Below are positions 6,387-8,242 of a stretch of DNA of 8,242 nucleotides, piece after piece. Both the position numbers and the translations under genes were made by a program. The notes below the pieces were generated by a model. The model saw nothing but the letters and a program-made list of their open reading frames with translations, was not told the DNA's origin and did not search any database. Source of the stretch: Burkholderiaceae bacterium (lineage in GTDB: Bacteria > Pseudomonadota > Gammaproteobacteria > Burkholderiales > Burkholderiaceae); NCBI GenBank assembly GCA_947461335.1, contig CANHLB010000067.1, positions 1 through 8,242 of the forward strand, written 5' to 3'. The number at the start of each line of letters is the position of its first letter. Position 1 is the stretch's first letter.

Positions 6387-6409
6387 AATTTCTATAGCCA
6401 ATAGAAATT
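6387..6409 (+). promoter_or_regulatory. Hairpin between NDH-2 and oxidase genes
   Basis: Perfect 9-bp inverted repeat (AATTTCTAT / ATAGAAATT) around a 5-nt loop AGCCA, ending 12 nt before the oxidase start codon. The stem is AT rich and lacks a following T-run, so termination is unlikely. It may be an intercistronic processing or stability element, or an operator controlling the oxidase separately. Confidence 0.5.
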
Positions 6410-6421
6410 AAAGACTGCCAC

Positions 6422-7021
6422 ATGAGCCACTACAAACCCGTTAATCTATCTGACAGAGTGGCACTTTCCTTTACAAAAAGTATGCGCTTTTTTGCTGATA
6501 CTTTCTTTCAAAAAAGATATGGCCACCGTGCAGTAGTCCTTGAAACTGTGGCAGGTGTTCCTGGTATGGTTTCTGGAATGTGGACCCATCTAACCAGTTT
6601 GCGACAGATGAAAACGGGTTATGGCCCCAAGATTCGTACTTTGCTAGATGAGGCAGAGAACGAAAGAATGCATTTGATGACTTTTATTGAGATTGCCAAG
6701 CCCAATGCATTTGAGCGCTTTTTGGTCCTAATTGCTCAGGCAATATTCTGGAATGTATTCTTTGTAATCTACGTTTTTTTCCCACGCACAGCGCACAGAA
6801 TTGTTGGGTATTTTGAAGAGGAAGCAGTGTATTCCTATACAGAATATTTAAGAGAAATTGATAATGGAACACTACCCAATATCGCCGCTCCAAAAATTGC
6901 GATTGACTATTGGAACTTATCTGCAGATGCTACATTGCGTGATGTTGTGATCGCAGTGCGCGAGGATGAGGCTAAGCATCGTGATGTCAATCATGAATTT
7001 GCTGCCGAATACGACCGGTAG
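6422..7021 (+). CDS. aox: Alternative oxidase (ubiquinol oxidase, cyanide-insensitive)
   Basis: Di-iron carboxylate ubiquinol oxidase that reduces oxygen to water without pumping protons; a monotopic protein on the inner membrane. All iron-ligand motifs are present: Glu41 in [10 protein letters not shown], Glu81 and His84 in A-E-N-E-R-M-H-L, the glutamate cluster 132-134 in [10 protein letters not shown], and Glu183 with His186 in [11 protein letters not shown]. The family strings A-H-R-I-V-G-Y (124-130) and A-I-D-Y-W (160-164) are also clear. At 199 aa it is a compact bacterial form, without the plant regulatory N-terminus and with a short C-terminal tail after D-V-N-H. The ribosome site is weak (AAAG about 8 nt before ATG), and a hairpin sits just upstream. 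It directly follows NDH-2, with which it would form a complete non-energy-conserving NADH oxidase chain. It is less likely to be PTOX, given its close match to the mitochondrial/bacterial AOX strings. Confidence 0.96.
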   Translation: MSHYKPVNLSDRVALSFTKSMRFFADTFFQKRYGHRAVVLETVAGVPGMVSGMWTHLTSLRQMKTGYGPKIRTLLDEAENERMHLMTFIEIAKPNAFERFLVLIAQAIFWNVFFVIYVFFPRTAHRIVGYFEEEAVYSYTEYLREIDNGTLPNIAAPKIAIDYWNLSADATLRDVVIAVREDEAKHRDVNHEFAAEYDR

Positions 7022-7036
7022 CCGCTAGCATCTGAT

Positions 7037-7222
7037 TTATCTTAAGAAAACGAATAAGCCTGTAATTGCAATTAATGCATAAAGGAATGCATAAATTTTT
7101 ACGTCTTTGAAAACAATTTCTCGCGCAAGTTTCTTATACTTTAAAAGATACAGGTGATAGATAATCGGCGAGATCAATATCACACTGAACTCAATGATTA
7201 GCTCTAGTTTTTCACCAGTCAT
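7037..7222 (-). CDS. Small two-helix membrane protein, 61 aa, unknown
   Basis: Family not recognised. The product has two hydrophobic helices, about residues 8-27 and 43-60, joined by a basic, charged loop (K-Y-K-K-L-A-R-E, 28-35) that should be cytoplasmic, and it ends directly after helix 2. The start codon abuts the stop codon of the upstream small gene (TAG then ATG, no gap), so translation is probably coupled; no separate ribosome site is needed or seen. It is convergent with the alternative oxidase gene, whose stop lies only 15 nt away. The overlapping plus-strand frame at 7194-7388 is polar, lacks a ribosome site and is read as its shadow. Confidence 0.65.
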   Translation of the reverse strand: MTGEKLELIIEFSVILISPIIYHLYLLKYKKLAREIVFKDVKIYAFLYALIAITGLFVFLR

Positions 7223-7372
7223 CTATTTGATATATTTGCTTTTTGAGAATATAAGAACTGCAACAGAAACGATGCCTAGGGCAAAGAGCAAAAAAGACCC
7301 TGTTTTAACAAAGGCAATAAAGCCTAGTAGCACTAAGCCAAATGCAAACAATCCTAATTTATCTCTGGACAT
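7223..7372 (-). CDS. Small two-helix membrane protein, 49 aa, unknown
   Basis: A very short frame, supported by a good ribosome site (AAGGGG on the minus strand, about 8 nt before the ATG at 7372), a cleanly hydrophobic product and exact stop-start abutment with the following gene. Residues 2-6 are polar (S-R-D-K-L), helix 1 spans about 6-22, helix 2 about 26-43, and the C-terminus is basic (K-S-K-Y-I-K). Both ends would be cytoplasmic. No family is recognised. The two small proteins probably form one transcriptional unit starting in the 7373-7583 gap and may act together. Confidence 0.65.
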   Translation of the reverse strand: MSRDKLGLFAFGLVLLGFIAFVKTGSFLLFALGIVSVAVLIFSKSKYIK

Positions 7373-7487
7373 TTCAATAGCCCCTTAAAAATTTAATTTA
7401 TGCCACACTGCTCAGCCATATTAAATAACAGGCTAATGAAAATCAAGCTCAACCAACTACATTCAGTGTTTGGATGCACAAAAAACG

Positions 7488-7504
7488 ATTGAATTTGATT
7501 CAAT
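7488..7504. promoter_or_regulatory. 17-bp palindrome in the divergent intergenic region
   Basis: Perfect 7-bp arms ATTGAAT / ATTCAAT around a TTG centre, lying between the small minus-strand genes and the DUF455 gene. The size and symmetry suit a dimeric regulator, but no known regulator is recognised. The rest of 7373-7583 holds a TATAAT at 7523-7528 without a good -35 partner; nothing else stands out. Confidence 0.4.
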
Positions 7505-7583
7505 TACTATAAGCCATTGTTTTATAATTGGTTTTTGTAAATTAGCCATGGAGTTGGAATCAATTTCCTTACTCATTTTGTAA

Positions 7584-8242
7584 ATGATCGAATTACGCCA
7601 AGCCGCTCTAGAGATATTGGCACTTACCAATCCTCACATTAAAGTCGCACGTGCTCATCAATTATTTGATAGCTATCATTCTGGACTGATTGAGATCGAT
7701 CCTTCAGCTTGTTTAAATTCAGGCGAATTAAATCTTCCGGGAAGACCAGAGCGACCAGAATTAGTTCCACCGCTAGAGGTTCCTAAAAGAAAAATGGATA
7801 CTCTGGATGGGCGACTATCTTTACTGCATTCACTTGCCCATATTGAATTTAATGCCATGAACCTTGCGTTGGATGCGATTTGGCGTTTCGCAGATATGCC
7901 TAAGCAATATTATGAGGATTGGCTAAAGGTCGCTAAAGAAGAGGCTTATCATTTCAGATTGATACAGGAGCACTTGCAATCTGTTGGAGTGAGCTATGGA
8001 GATTTTCCTGCTCATAACAGCTTATGGGAGATGGTAGAAAGAACTGCTGATGCAGTCATGGCCAGAATGGCCTTGGTTCCTAGAACAATGGAAGCAAGAG
8101 GCTTAGATGCCGTACCAGCAATACGAGATCGGTTCAAGCAAATTAAAGACCACAAGGTAACCCAAATATTAGATATTATTTTGAGAGACGAAATAGGGCA
8201 CGTTTATATTGGTAATCACTGGTTTAATTTTTTATGTGCTCA
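7584..8242 (+). CDS. DUF455 family ferritin-like di-iron protein (partial)
   Basis: 219 codons of a DUF455 (COG2833) protein, open at the right edge. After an N-terminal helical region comes the family-typical proline-rich link L-P-G-R-P-E-R-P-E-L-V-P-P (51-63), then a four-helix ferritin-like bundle. Candidate iron ligands follow the classical spacing: Glu88 (H-I-E), Glu120 and His123 (E-E-A-Y-H), Glu170 (T-M-E-A-R-G), Glu203 and His206 (D-E-I-G-H). The family's reaction is not established to my knowledge; it is related in fold to MiaE and other di-iron oxygenases. The ATG at 7584 has no strong ribosome site. The family is widespread in proteobacteria without phototrophy, so this gene may mark the return to ordinary chromosome after the photosynthesis-linked block. 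Confidence 0.88.
   Translation, partial: MIELRQAALEILALTNPHIKVARAHQLFDSYHSGLIEIDPSACLNSGELNLPGRPERPELVPPLEVPKRKMDTLDGRLSLLHSLAHIEFNAMNLALDAIWRFADMPKQYYEDWLKVAKEEAYHFRLIQEHLQSVGVSYGDFPAHNSLWEMVERTADAVMARMALVPRTMEARGLDAVPAIRDRFKQIKDHKVTQILDIILRDEIGHVYIGNHWFNFLCA

Noticed and set aside
7194..7388. Plus-strand 64-codon open frame
   Set aside because: No ribosome site and a polar, lysine-rich product; the opposite strand has two better-supported small membrane genes with a ribosome site and abutting junction.
7489..7503. TTGA...TCAA as an FNR/Crp-type box
   Set aside because: The inner spacing is 7 instead of 6 bp, and the outer symmetry centres on a 3-bp core that does not match FNR geometry.
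7523..7528. TATAAT as the -10 of a DUF455 promoter
   Set aside because: No acceptable -35 is found at 16-18 bp; the nearest TTGATT is 22 bp away. Possible, but not supportable as a feature.
1..8242. CRISPR array, tRNA or rRNA genes, insertion sequences
   Set aside because: No regularly spaced repeats, cloverleaf-like segments, transposase motifs or terminal inverted repeats were seen on either strand.

Overview
The window appears to come from an aerobic, low-GC (low 40s percent by eye) betaproteobacterium, most likely Polynucleobacter or a close freshwater relative, carrying genes for anoxygenic photosynthesis. The phototrophy call rests on three things. A light-harvesting beta subunit runs off the left edge on the minus strand. 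Two matches to the PpsR/CrtJ operator TGT-N12-ACA lie in promoter regions, one of them a perfect 18-bp palindrome. A hemA-dxs pair supplies precursors for both halves of bacteriochlorophyll and for carotenoids. The genus is inferred from base composition and protein similarity recalled from memory.

Layout. 1-122 (minus): start of an LH2-like beta subunit gene (pucB-like). 123-369: divergent control region with a long interrupted inverted repeat and one PpsR-type site. 370-858 (plus): two small two-helix membrane proteins of unknown function. 859-997: control region with a perfect PpsR/CrtJ palindrome overlapping a consensus -35 box. 998-4353 (plus): hemA (glutamyl-tRNA reductase), dxs (DXP synthase) and a 46-residue single-helix membrane protein, tightly packed. 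4472-4945: tspO. 5020-6357: type II NADH dehydrogenase. 6422-7021: cyanide-insensitive alternative oxidase. 7037-7372 (minus): two abutting tiny membrane-protein genes, convergent with the oxidase gene. 7373-7583: intergenic, with a 17-bp palindrome. 7584-8242 (plus): DUF455 ferritin-like protein, cut by the right edge.

How the genes may work together. hemA and dxs would raise the flux of 5-aminolevulinate and isoprenoid precursors under the redox/light repressor that controls pigment genes. TspO, known in Rhodobacter as a tetrapyrrole-linked regulator of photosynthesis genes, could tune that flux. NDH-2 plus alternative oxidase form a complete NADH-to-oxygen path through ubiquinone that pumps no protons. 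Next to light-harvesting genes this resembles chlororespiration in plastids (NDH-2 plus PTOX) and could act as a redox safety valve for the photosynthetic quinone pool. That role is inference; the individual enzyme calls are strong.
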